The translations under genes were made by a program, and so were the position numbers. 64,000 nucleotides of DNA from JBNKVT01 sp050299335 (lineage in GTDB: Bacteria > Pseudomonadota > Alphaproteobacteria > Rhodobacterales > Rhodobacteraceae). The notes beneath the pieces were generated by a model. That model saw only the letters and a program-made list of their open reading frames with translations. It ran no database searches and was not told where the DNA came from. The first letter of the stretch is position 1. Every line of letters begins with the position of its first letter. The stretch lies in the NCBI GenBank assembly GCA_050299335.1, contig JBNKVT010000014.1:124001-188000 (forward strand). The letters run 5' to 3'. Shown here piece after piece: positions 8,645-16,332 of the stretch.

Positions 8645-9406
8645 TCACTCTTCGCCGAGATGGACGACGATCACCGAGACATTATCCGGCGCTCCCGCCT
8701 CCAATGCCGCATCGACCAGCCGGTCGCAAGTGGTCTCCGGGTCGACCGTGGAGACGAGAATATCGCGGATCCGCGCCTCGACCACACATTTCGACAAGCC
8801 GTCCGAGCAGAGAAGGAACACGTCGCCATCCCGCAAAAGCCCGTCACCGAAGGCCAGTTCCACCCGGGCTTCGGCGCCGACGGCGCGGGTGACGACATGA
8901 GCCTGGGGGTGATCCTCGGCCTGATCGGCGCGCAAGCTGCCGGCATCGACCATCTCCTGGACCAGCGAATGATCATGGCTGAGCGCGCTCAGCGCCCCGT
9001 CGCGGAGCCGGTAGATGCGGCTGTCTCCGGCCCAGGCGATGGTGAACCGGTCCTCCCCGAGATCGAGCCAGAGGGCCACCAGCGTCGCCCCCATCGCCCC
9101 CCAGCCCGGCGCATTGGCGCGGTCGAAGATGCGGGCATTGGCCCGCGAAACAGCCGCGGTCAGGGCGAGGCGGGGATCGTCGAACGTCCCGATCTCCGAC
9201 AGGCACTCGGTGACGATATCGGCCGCGACGTCCCCATGCCCATAACCCCCCATCCCGTCCGCCACCGCCCAGAGCGAGCCGTTGGGGTCCAAGAGAAGCG
9301 CGTCCTCGTTGATCTTGCGCACCAGCCCGACATGGGTCTTTCCCCAGCCCGACGCGGTCAATTCACGCGGGGTGAAGGCCGGAACGCGGGTGATCGGTGT
9401 ATTCAT
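8645..9406 (-). CDS. PP2C-family serine/threonine phosphatase
   Basis: A 253-residue soluble protein with the PP2C metal-site motifs in order: KINEDALL (about residue 31), AVADGMGGYGHG (D50, G51), WAGDSRIYRLR, LCSDGLSKCV and APDNVSVIVV near the end. These are the manganese/magnesium ligands of Stp1/PppA-type bacterial phosphatases, which remove phosphate from Ser and Thr. PppA is a known switch of threonine-phosphorylation-controlled T6SS. No kinase gene is visible in the window, although the caspase gene at the left edge continues outside it. ATG 9406 is chosen because residues before it show no family similarity. The stop codon lies inside a 13-base unit repeated three times (8619-8657). 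Confidence 0.92.
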   Translation of the reverse strand: MNTPITRVPAFTPRELTASGWGKTHVGLVRKINEDALLLDPNGSLWAVADGMGGYGHGDVAADIVTECLSEIGTFDDPRLALTAAVSRANARIFDRANAPGWGAMGATLVALWLDLGEDRFTIAWAGDSRIYRLRDGALSALSHDHSLVQEMVDAGSLRADQAEDHPQAHVVTRAVGAEARVELAFGDGLLRDGDVFLLCSDGLSKCVVEARIRDILVSTVDPETTCDRLVDAALEAGAPDNVSVIVVHLGEE

Positions 9407-9566
9407 GGTCTGGCTGCTCTCCCGACCCCGACCGGGGGACGGTGTCGGGAATTTGACGATTTTACCGGATTTGTCACAGACAAAGCGCCGATTAATTTGA
9501 ACCAATCCCGATCTTAAACTATAAATAGATAGCGATGAAATGATTTTTCCCGAAGAGGGTCCTGAC

Positions 9567-10157
9567 ATGAAAACCTTGCGTATCCTGCCGGTACTGGCGC
9601 TTGCCGCTGCCGGTTTTGCGACCTCTCCTGCGCTGGCGCAGGACGAGGAACTGAGCGAAGACGAAATCGCCCGCCGCCTGATCCTTCAGGCCCGCGAGCG
9701 CGCCGCCGACCAGCCCGAACTGAGCGCCACCCGCGGCCTGACCCTGAACAATGGCGGTCAGGGTGGGGCAGGGGATGCCGCACAGATCGTCGATACCGGC
9801 TATTCCGAGGTCGAGCCGGACAATCAGGTCAACCTGCGCATCATCTTCGAATTCGACAGCGCCGCCATCGCCGAGAACCAGCAGCCCAAGCTGGAGCGGA
9901 TGTGCAACGTGATGAAGACCACCGATATCAACGTCTTCCGCATCATCGGCCATACCGACGCCAAGGGCTCGGACGAATATAACGAGCAGCTCTCGAAACT
10001 GCGCGCCGAAGAGGTGAAGCGTTATCTGACCAGCGCGGATTGCGGCATCACCGAGAACCGGCTGGAAGCGATCGGTGTCGGCGAACAATATCCCTTCGAC
10101 AACGCCGATCCCGATGACGGCATCAACCGCCGGGTGGAATTCCAGGCGCTGAGCTGA
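9567..10157 (+). CDS. Secreted OmpA-domain (peptidoglycan-binding) protein
   Basis: A 196-residue protein with a signal peptide (residues 1-24, cut at ALA-Q) and a C-terminal OmpA/MotB-type peptidoglycan-binding domain. The domain starts at about FEFDSAAIAENQQPKL and contains the typical IIGHTDAKGSDEYNEQLS block and the final INRRVEFQ. There is no beta-barrel, and no lipobox, so it is likely soluble in the periplasm and clamped to the cell wall. It is transcribed divergently from the PP2C-M15-fusion operon, with about 160 bases between the starts. OmpA-like modules anchor the TssL/TagL part of T6SS to the wall; that parallel is inference. A strong terminator-like hairpin follows. Confidence 0.9.
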   Translation: MKTLRILPVLALAAAGFATSPALAQDEELSEDEIARRLILQARERAADQPELSATRGLTLNNGGQGGAGDAAQIVDTGYSEVEPDNQVNLRIIFEFDSAAIAENQQPKLERMCNVMKTTDINVFRIIGHTDAKGSDEYNEQLSKLRAEEVKRYLTSADCGITENRLEAIGVGEQYPFDNADPDDGINRRVEFQALS

Positions 10158-10190
10158 TCCGAAATTCTCCACGACAGGCCCCGGACAGAA

Positions 10191-10215
10191 AGGCCGTCCG
10201 CATCGCGGACGGCCT
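10191..10215 (+). terminator. Intrinsic terminator-like hairpin after the OmpA gene
   Basis: A perfect 11-bp inverted repeat (AGGCCGTCCGC / GCGGACGGCCT) with a 3-base loop starts 33 bases after the OmpA stop codon. The T tract is poor (attcgtgt), so termination may be partial or Rho-aided. Confidence 0.7.
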
Positions 10216-10313
10216 ATTCGTGTCATCTCCGTATCGGTGACGGGCGGACTTTCCGGAAATTTCGGAAAGCAGGCGGAGGATCCGCCGCCGGACCCTGCCC
10301 GCCCCGGGACCGG

Positions 10314-10745
10314 CTACCGCATCCAGAGTTCGCCGTTTTCATAGGCGCGGCGGCAATCGGACGCGTCCTTCTTGATATCCTCTGCCAGAAGCGGTGTGGT
10401 GGTCATCCCCGGCCCGGCAAAGCGCGGGTCGTCGCATTCATTGTCGCGGGACCATTCGCCGCTATCATCGCCGAAATCCAGCGCGTCGTCGCCGAAATAC
10501 CAGATCGAACCTTCCAGGACCATCTGCTTGCAGTCCGAGGCATCGTGCAGCACATCCTCATTGAGCAGGGTCATGCCCTCCATGCCCGGGCCGACAAAGC
10601 GCAGGTCGTCGCATTCGCCGTCATTGGCATACTGACTGGTATCGTCGCCGTAATCGGCGGCCAGGACCGGCAGCGCGGGCAGGCTGAGAGCCAGGGCCAG
10701 GGTGCCGGCGGCGGCGGCCAGGCGGATTGGTGTGTCGAGCATCAT
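10314..10745 (-). CDS. Secreted protein with two acidic CDDxRF repeats
   Basis: A protein of about 143 residues with a signal peptide ending in LPVLA, followed by two tandem copies of a roughly 50-residue unit. Unit 1 carries DYGDDTSQYANDGECDDLRF, then VGPGM and DASDC; unit 2 carries DFGDDSGEWSRDNECDDPRF, then AGPGM and DASDC. Each unit has two cysteines and many acidic residues, which suggests a disulfide-pinned or metal-binding (for example calcium) module. I recall similar units in secreted alphaproteobacterial proteins but cannot name the family. Two adjacent start codons (10745 and 10742) are possible; the GAGGGA ribosome site fits 10742 slightly better. It is convergent with the OmpA gene. 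Confidence 0.82.
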   Translation of the reverse strand: MMLDTPIRLAAAAGTLALALSLPALPVLAADYGDDTSQYANDGECDDLRFVGPGMEGMTLLNEDVLHDASDCKQMVLEGSIWYFGDDALDFGDDSGEWSRDNECDDPRFAGPGMTTTPLLAEDIKKDASDCRRAYENGELWMR

Positions 10746-10895
10746 GCGTCCCTCTTTATCAATGCAGTTTTCGGTCACCGGTCATCTTGTCCCAATTCAA
10801 AGTGGCGAAATCAAGATCGGCTGTGACGGAAATCACGATTGACCCATGGTTCGAGCCGGTTACCATTTGCCCAAAAGGGCAGGGAGGTCCAGACG

Positions 10896-12026
10896 ATGAA
10901 CGATCGTCCAAGTCTGACACTGGGCATCGAGGAGGAGTATCTCCTCGTGCATCCCGATACCGGGCAGTTGGTGCGCGAGCCGTCCGAAGACTTCATCGAG
11001 GCCCGTTCGGCGCGGCTGGGCGAGCAGGTGACCGGCGAATACCTGCAATGCCAGCTCGAGGTCGGGACCCGCCCCCACAAATCCGTCGCCGATGCCATCG
11101 CCGATCTCGCCGCGCTGCGCGCCGGGGTCGCCGAGGTCGCGGGGGCTTTCGGCTACGCCCCCATCGCCGCCTCCACCCATCCGTTCAGCACCTGGCGCGA
11201 CCAGACCCATACCAGAAAACCCCGCTATGACGAGCTGCGCTCCGATCTTGGCCAGGTGGTGCGGCGGCTGCTGATCTGCGGCATGCATATCCATATCGGC
11301 ATCGAGGACGAGGACCTGCGCATCGACCTGATGAACCAGGTCACCTATTTCCTGCCCCATATGCTGGCCCTGTCCTGTTCCTCGCCCTTCTGGGAGGGAG
11401 AGGATACCGGGCTCGCCTCCTACCGGTTGACGGTGTTCGATGCCTTGCCGCGCACCGGACTTCCTGACCAGCTGTTCTCCTTCGCCGAATACCGCCGGCT
11501 GGTGAACCATCTGATCGCGGCCGGTTGTCTGGAGGATGCCACCAAGATCTGGTGGGATATCCGCCCCTCGGACAAATTCCCCACCGTCGAGCAGCGGGTG
11601 ACCGATATCTGCTCGGATATCCGCGACGCCGCGGCCATCGCCGCCCTTTTTCAGTCGCTGATCGCCTATCTCTACCGGCTGAAGACCCGCAACCAGCGCT
11701 GGCGGCTCTATCCGCCGACGATGATCCGCGAGAACCGCTGGCGGGCGCAGCGCTATGGGGTCTCGGACCGGCTGGTCGATCACGGCGCCTCGCGGATGAC
11801 GCCGTTCCGCGACATGGTCGAGGAGCTGATCGACTTTCTGGGCTCCGAAGCCGAGATGCTGGGTTGCCGGAGCGAGCTTCTCCATCTGCGCCAGATCGCC
11901 ACCGAGGGCACGTCGGCGGACCGCCAGCGCGCGGCCTTCAAGGCCGCACTCGAGCAAGGTGCCTCGAAGGAAGAGGCCTGCAAGGCCGTGGTCGATCTGC
12001 TGATCGGCGAGTTCGGAAAGACCTGA
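10896..12026 (+). CDS. Carboxylate-amine ligase, YbdK/GCS2 family
   Basis: A 376-residue cytoplasmic enzyme of the glutamate-cysteine ligase type 2 family. Recognition features are the N-terminal LTLGIEEEYLLVHPDTG, then CGMHIHIGIEDEDLRIDLMN and YRLKTRNQRWRLYPPTMIRENRWRA (not quoted in full run), all typical of YbdK-like proteins, at the usual family length of about 370. E. coli YbdK has weak glutamate-cysteine ligase activity, so the physiological substrate here is not known. ATG 10896 is chosen because it has a strong AGGGAGG site 10 bases upstream; a TTG at 10839 in frame has none. It appears monocistronic and is followed by a C/G-rich hairpin at 12059-12083. Confidence 0.9.
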   Translation: MNDRPSLTLGIEEEYLLVHPDTGQLVREPSEDFIEARSARLGEQVTGEYLQCQLEVGTRPHKSVADAIADLAALRAGVAEVAGAFGYAPIAASTHPFSTWRDQTHTRKPRYDELRSDLGQVVRRLLICGMHIHIGIEDEDLRIDLMNQVTYFLPHMLALSCSSPFWEGEDTGLASYRLTVFDALPRTGLPDQLFSFAEYRRLVNHLIAAGCLEDATKIWWDIRPSDKFPTVEQRVTDICSDIRDAAAIAALFQSLIAYLYRLKTRNQRWRLYPPTMIRENRWRAQRYGVSDRLVDHGASRMTPFRDMVEELIDFLGSEAEMLGCRSELLHLRQIATEGTSADRQRAAFKAALEQGASKEEACKAVVDLLIGEFGKT

Positions 12027-12551
12027 GGCTTTCTGCGCGCGCCCCTGACGTCTGCCGTTCCCCCCTCCCTGTGGGAGGGGGGGCTATCGCATATGAAAGT
12101 ATTGCGTCTCTTTCGCGTTCACTTTGCCCGCCCTGATCCTGCACCTTCCGGATATCTGCCCTGCCCTGCCGGGACTTCGAAATGAGGGCCAGGCCCGACC
12201 CAGGGTGGGCGCTGTCCGGAGCCCTCTGCGGACCACTTTATGGCGCAGTCGCTTCCGAGCGGGCCGCTCTCAGCATGTGTCAGCAACGCGCCCGCCCCTC
12301 GGATGGGTCGGGCTTGGCCCGGTGCTGGTCGCACCGTGCGGGGGGCGAGCGGGGAGAGATGGGGGCGGCGAGGTTATGGATTTGGGGCGGGATTGGGGGT
12401 TGGCTCGAATGGAGGAAACCGAATCTCAGGCGGTTTCCCATGACAGGCGGACCCAAATGCAATTGCCCTGCTCTGGGAGGGGGGCAGGGGGGAGGAGGGG
12501 GCAGGCGGGGAGGTTCCCGAGCGGGGCAGGAACCTTGGGCCCTGCCCGCCT
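12027..12551. repeat. Gene-free spacer with copy 2 of the interspersed repeat (core 12236-12302)
   Basis: This spacer begins with a C/G-rich hairpin (12059-12083, stem CCCCCTCCC/GGGAGGGGG) that may end the YbdK-type transcript. It then holds the second copy of the repeat at 12178-12370. The 67-base core matches 952-1018 exactly, and the GGTGC-TGGTC-GCACC hairpin is present in the flank. The remaining bases to 12551 are G-rich and low complexity. I find no gene; the small open frames here translate the repeat and share peptide segments with those at 0.9-1.1 kb only because the DNA is repeated. Confidence 0.75.
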
Positions 12552-13472
12552 TCAAGCCACCGCCTGCACCTTTTGTCCGGTCAGGTCATTGGCATAGGTG
12601 GCCGTCCGGGCGATGCCGCCGAAGGGGAAGAAATGCACCTTTTCGATTCCGAAATCTGGATGCGCTTCCTTGTGGGCGGCCAGATCGGCAAGAAACCCGG
12701 TCGGCTCGAAAGGAAGCACAAGCTTGGTCAGGTCCTTCGCCCGGTTCTGAATCACCCGCACCGACGGGCCGACGCCCGAGATCAGCGCGAACTTGATCAG
12801 CGTCTGCAGTTTTGCCGGCCCCGGAACGCCGATATGGATCGGCAGATCGATCCCGGCCTCGGTCAGCCGTTTCTCCCAGGCGATCACCGGTGCGGCCTCG
12901 AAACAGAATTGCGTGACGATCGCCATGTCGGCATCGGTGCGCCGCGCATACGCCGCCTTCCAGCCAATCGCCGCCATGACCCCGGCCTCGCCGCCATCGC
13001 GGTCGATATCCTTGTTGCCCTCGGGGTGCCCGGCCACGTGCAGCCGTTTGAAGCCGGCATTGTCGAAGAGCCCGGTCTCGATCAGCTGCAGCGAACTGTC
13101 CAGGTCTCCGCGCGGCTCGGGGCTGCCACCGGCGATCAGCAGCGCCTGGTCGACCCCGGCATCCCGGTAGCGCGCCAGCCAGTCCTCGAGATCGCTCCGA
13201 GACGGGACCGAGCGGGCCGGGATATGGGGCATTGCCTGAAAACCGTCGGCGGTCAGCCGCGCGGCGGTCGCGGCCATGTCGGCGATATCGGTTCCGTCGA
13301 CATGCGCGATATAGACCCGTGTCTCCTTTGGCAGGATTTCGCGGAAATCCGGAACCTTCGCCGCGGTCTTGGGCAGGACCTCGATCGAATAGCCGCGCAG
13401 AAACCGCGCCAGGCCCGGATCGTCGCTCGGCCCGGTCGCCCCTGTTTTCCTGCCAAATCCCAGTAAGCTCAC
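12552..13472 (-). CDS. MetF-type methylenetetrahydrofolate reductase
   Basis: A 306-residue TIM-barrel protein of the 5,10-methylenetetrahydrofolate reductase family, which reduces methylene-THF to methyl-THF with FAD (or runs in reverse in methyl-group oxidation). Family blocks include YSIEVLPKTA near the start, LLIAGGSPEPRGDL, KRLHVAGHPEGNKDI, VTQFCFEA and HFFPFGGIARTA at the end. I chose the GTG at 13472 because GGAGGAGG lies 7 bases before it; an in-frame ATG at 13529 lacks a ribosome site. In roseobacters such short MetF-like proteins often serve demethylation of DMSP or glycine betaine; whether this one is biosynthetic or catabolic is not decided by the sequence. TGTATACA palindromes lie in its upstream region. 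Confidence 0.88.
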   Translation of the reverse strand: MSLLGFGRKTGATGPSDDPGLARFLRGYSIEVLPKTAAKVPDFREILPKETRVYIAHVDGTDIADMAATAARLTADGFQAMPHIPARSVPSRSDLEDWLARYRDAGVDQALLIAGGSPEPRGDLDSSLQLIETGLFDNAGFKRLHVAGHPEGNKDIDRDGGEAGVMAAIGWKAAYARRTDADMAIVTQFCFEAAPVIAWEKRLTEAGIDLPIHIGVPGPAKLQTLIKFALISGVGPSVRVIQNRAKDLTKLVLPFEPTGFLADLAAHKEAHPDFGIEKVHFFPFGGIARTATYANDLTGQKVQAVA

Positions 13473-13890
13473 GCCGTATCCTCCTCCCGGCCTTTTGTCT
13501 CCGCCGCCTGACCTCTTTTTCGGCGTCATCCGACTAAAGTTGTATACACTTTTGCGCGCATTCCCCGCCGCTCCGTCCTGTCACTCCCGCGCCGGTTCCG
13601 GATCGCCCCGTGATGGGTGTGAACGCCAAAAATCGAACGACAATGGCCGTTGAGGTCCTTCCCATGCCCGGCGCGACGCCCGATTTCGGGGGCTCTCGCG
13701 CCCAGGTGTCTTACCCGATTCCGCCGCCTCTGCAAAGAAAATTGTATACAGCTGGCCAGGCGACCCGGCACCACCCACCTTCACAACAGCGCCAGATCGT
13801 CCGCCCATTGCTTGCCAATCCCGCGCCCCGCCTGTACCTTCGCTGCCAACGATCCGCGCCAATACGAGCGCGGCGACGAGTACACAAACG
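13473..13890. promoter_or_regulatory. Divergent spacer between metF and ppx with two TGTATACA palindromes
   Basis: The 418-base divergent region between the MetF-type gene and ppx has no gene I can support. It contains two identical perfect 8-base palindromes, TGTATACA, at 13541-13548 and 13743-13750, each preceded by T (TTGTATACA) and about 200 bases apart. TTGTATACAA-like sites are bound by several GntR/FCD regulators, so these could be a pair of operators controlling metF. No regulator gene is adjacent. Confidence 0.45.
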
Positions 13891-15012
13891 ATGGCGCAGA
13901 CACCCCAGACCTCTGCGCAGGCTGACATAATCCGGCCCCGGAGACGGAGCGGCCGGCCCCCTGCGCGGGACGACGGCGCCCTGTATGCGGCGCTGGACCT
14001 TGGAACCAACAGCTGCCGCATGCTCATTGCGCAGCCCGATGGCGCGCATTTCCGCATCATCGACGCCTTTGCGAAATCCGTGCGGCTGGGCGGCGATCTG
14101 GAACGCGGCGGGGCGCTGTCGAAATTCTCCATCGAGCGGACGATCCGGGCGCTGCAGGTCTGCGCGACCAAGCTTGAGGATCTAAAGGTCGACCACGCCC
14201 GGCTGGTGGCCACCGAGGCCTGCCGCCGGGCGAGCAACGGCAAGCATTTCCTCGGTCAGGTCAAGGCCCGGACCGGGCTGGAGCTTGAACTGATCGCGCC
14301 CCACGAAGAGGCCCGGCTCGCCGTCATATCCTGCGCCCCACTGATCGCGCCGGATGCCGAGCAGGTGCTGGTCTTCGACATCGGCGGCGGCTCGACGGAA
14401 CTGGTCTGGATCGACCTCACCGACATCCCGCCCGAGCGGCGCAATCTCGCGGTGATGCAGCTGCAGATGGAGGGGCCGCGCACTCCGGTGGACGGGGCGC
14501 ATCTGGTCGATTTCATCTCGGTGCCGCTGGGGGTGGCGACGTTGCACGAGCGGTTCGACGATGTCAGCGACGAGGGCGCGCGATTCGCCCTCATGTCCTG
14601 TTTCTTCGAAGAGCATATCGACCGGTTCACGCCTTATCAGGACCTCGACATTCTCGACGGGGTCGAAGGCTTCCAGATGATCGGGACTTCCGGCACGGTC
14701 ACCACCGTCGCCGCCGCCCATCTGGGGCTGAAACGCTATGACCGGCGCAAGGTGGACGGGATGACGCTGAAGGCCTCCGAAATTGACGCGGTGGTCTCGC
14801 GGATGCTGACCCAGGGCCAGAACGGCCGGCGCCAGGACCCGTCGATCGGGCGCGACCGGGCGGAGCTGATCATGTCCGGTGCCGCGATCCTGCAGACGCT
14901 TCTGAGGATCTGGCCGACCGATGCCCTGCGTGTCGCCGACCGCGGGCTGCGCGAGGGGATGCTCTATGCGATGATGAGCGCCCATGGCGTGCTGGAGGGC
15001 GGCAATGGCTGA
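13891..15012 (+). CDS. Ppx/GppA family phosphatase
   Basis: A 373-residue member of the exopolyphosphatase / guanosine pentaphosphatase family. It has the actin-like ASKHA fold with the two phosphate-binding signatures LYAALDLGTNSCRMLI (about residue 31) and VLVFDIGGGSTELVW (about residue 160), plus IGTSGTVTTVAA. The residues before about 28 are a basic, probably disordered tail. It hydrolyses polyphosphate and/or pppGpp; short alphaproteobacterial members like this one lack the C-terminal HD-like domain of E. coli Ppx. Its stop codon overlaps the start of rlmE by 8 bases, a pairing common in Rhodobacterales. Confidence 0.93.
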   Translation: MAQTPQTSAQADIIRPRRRSGRPPARDDGALYAALDLGTNSCRMLIAQPDGAHFRIIDAFAKSVRLGGDLERGGALSKFSIERTIRALQVCATKLEDLKVDHARLVATEACRRASNGKHFLGQVKARTGLELELIAPHEEARLAVISCAPLIAPDAEQVLVFDIGGGSTELVWIDLTDIPPERRNLAVMQLQMEGPRTPVDGAHLVDFISVPLGVATLHERFDDVSDEGARFALMSCFFEEHIDRFTPYQDLDILDGVEGFQMIGTSGTVTTVAAAHLGLKRYDRRKVDGMTLKASEIDAVVSRMLTQGQNGRRQDPSIGRDRAELIMSGAAILQTLLRIWPTDALRVADRGLREGMLYAMMSAHGVLEGGNG

Positions 15013-15721
15013 GCGGCGGACATCGGGGCGCGGGCAGCGGGATCTGAAAGTGCGGGTGAAGACCGCCAAGGGCCGCAAGCTGTCCTCGACGCGCTGGCTG
15101 GAGCGGCAGCTGAACGATCCTTACGTCGCGCGGGCGAAAAAGGAGGGGTTCCGGGGGCGGGCGGCTTACAAGATTTCGGAGATCGACGACAAGTTCCGGT
15201 TCCTGGTGCCGGGGGCGCGGGTGGTCGATCTCGGCTGCGCGCCGGGGGGGTGGAGCCAGGTGGCGGCCGAACGGGTCAATGCGCTGGGGAAGAAATCGGG
15301 CAAGAAACTCGGCTCGGTGCTGGGGATCGACCTGCAGGAGGTGGAGGCGATCCCGGGGGCGGAACTGCACGTGCTCGACTTCCTCGGGGAGGGGGCCGAT
15401 GACAAGGTCCGGGACTGGCTGGGCGGGCCGGCGGATGTGGTGATGTCGGACATGGCCGCGGCCTCGTCGGGGCACAAGGGGACGGATCACCTGAAGATCA
15501 TGGCGCTTTGCGAGGCGGCGGCCTGGTTCGCCATCGAGGTGCTGGAGCCGGGCGGCACCTTCGTCTCCAAGGTGCTGGCCGGCGGGGCGGAGGCGGATCT
15601 GGTCGCGCTGCTGAAGCAGAATTTCGACAAGGTCGCCCATGTGAAACCCCCGGCGAGCCGGTCCGATTCTTCCGAAAAATTCGTGGTGGCGACGGGGTTC
15701 AAGGGGCGGAACGGGATGTGA
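15005..15721 (+). CDS. rlmE: 23S rRNA (uridine2552-2'-O)-methyltransferase RlmE/FtsJ
   Basis: A 238-residue AdoMet-dependent rRNA methyltransferase that modifies U2552 of 23S rRNA in the A-loop of the large subunit. The K-D-K-E tetrad is intact: K56 (RAAYKISEID), D149 (VMSDMAA), K189 (FVSKVL) and E224 (SSEKFVV). The AdoMet site is VVDLGCAPGGWSQVA (about residues 73-87). The basic N-terminal 25 residues are typical of the family. ATG 15005 overlaps the end of ppx (ATGGCTGA), implying translational coupling. After it comes a repeat-rich spacer. Confidence 0.96.
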   Translation: MAERRTSGRGQRDLKVRVKTAKGRKLSSTRWLERQLNDPYVARAKKEGFRGRAAYKISEIDDKFRFLVPGARVVDLGCAPGGWSQVAAERVNALGKKSGKKLGSVLGIDLQEVEAIPGAELHVLDFLGEGADDKVRDWLGGPADVVMSDMAAASSGHKGTDHLKIMALCEAAAWFAIEVLEPGGTFVSKVLAGGAEADLVALLKQNFDKVAHVKPPASRSDSSEKFVVATGFKGRNGM

Positions 15722-16185
15722 GCGCTGTGGGAATTCACGGACCCAGCCCCAACCTCCCACCCCCGACACAAACACCTGTCATCCCTCTCGCGCGTCGCTC
15801 AGAACCCGCACGGTGCGCCCAGCCCCGGACAGCGCCCGACCTGGGCCGGGCTTGGCCCGCATCGCGTTCCGGCGGTTTTTGCGCCACGCCAGTCCATGGG
15901 AACGATGGGTGCTCTGCACCCATCGTTCCCATGGACAAGCAATTCCCCGCCTCTTTAGGAATTTCGCACAAAGCATTTAAAACAATCATATAAAATCAAT
16001 TCTACCCTCCAAGCCGTTTCCCTGATCGCCTCCCGGCTCGCACCTACATAACCTCAACGCTTTCCCCTATCCCCCCAAGATTTAGATACTTTCTCACAGT
16101 CAATAACAAAATGTGTCGATTCCGTGAAAATTTGCGTTGACTGAGCATCACTCTTGCCGCACCTTGTGGGACACCTCACGGAAAC
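15722..16185. repeat. Spacer with diverged repeat copy 3 and AT-rich promoter region of nrdJ
   Basis: Bases about 15775-15885 are a diverged copy of the interspersed repeat in reverse orientation: read on the minus strand it contains the block around GCACCGTGCGGGTTCTGAGC, identical to 1048-1067, and related sequence on both sides. A 21-bp-arm palindrome follows (separate entry). Bases about 15960-16185 are AT-rich and probably hold the nrdJ promoter; TTGACT at 16137-16142 could be a -35 element. I see no gene. Confidence 0.65.
15892..15936. repeat. Perfect inverted repeat, 21-bp arms, 3-base loop
   Basis: The left arm (15892-15912, starting GTCCATGGGAACGATGG) and the right arm (15916-15936) are perfect reverse complements around TCT. 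The arms are themselves partly made of CCATGGG and CCCATCG motifs. There is no T tract, so it is not a standard intrinsic terminator; it could form a cruciform or a very stable RNA hairpin at the end of the ppx-rlmE transcript. Confidence 0.85.
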
Positions 16186-16201
16186 ACACCACATATAGCG
16201 T
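16186..16201. promoter_or_regulatory. Candidate NrdR box upstream of nrdJ
   Basis: ACACCACATATAGCGT agrees with the NrdR-box consensus ACACWATATATWGTGT at 13 of 16 positions. It lies 132 bases before the nrdJ start. NrdR boxes normally occur in pairs about 31-32 bases apart; the sequence at 16154-16169 matches only in its right half (TTGTGG), so the second site is weak or absent. Confidence 0.5.
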
Positions 16202-16332
16202 TTACTGCTAAATGTCATAACAGGAAGAACACGCCCTCAATGCGCGACTGCGGGGGCATGGATGGCCCGTCGCGGCCATTCGGGACAGCAACGACAAGGC
16301 CCAGAAAAACGGGCACAGGGACGACAAGAACA

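Noticed and set aside
13581..14243. Minus-strand open frame over the metF-ppx spacer and the start of ppx
   Set aside because: It overlaps the conserved N-terminal phosphate-binding region of Ppx and shows no motif of its own.
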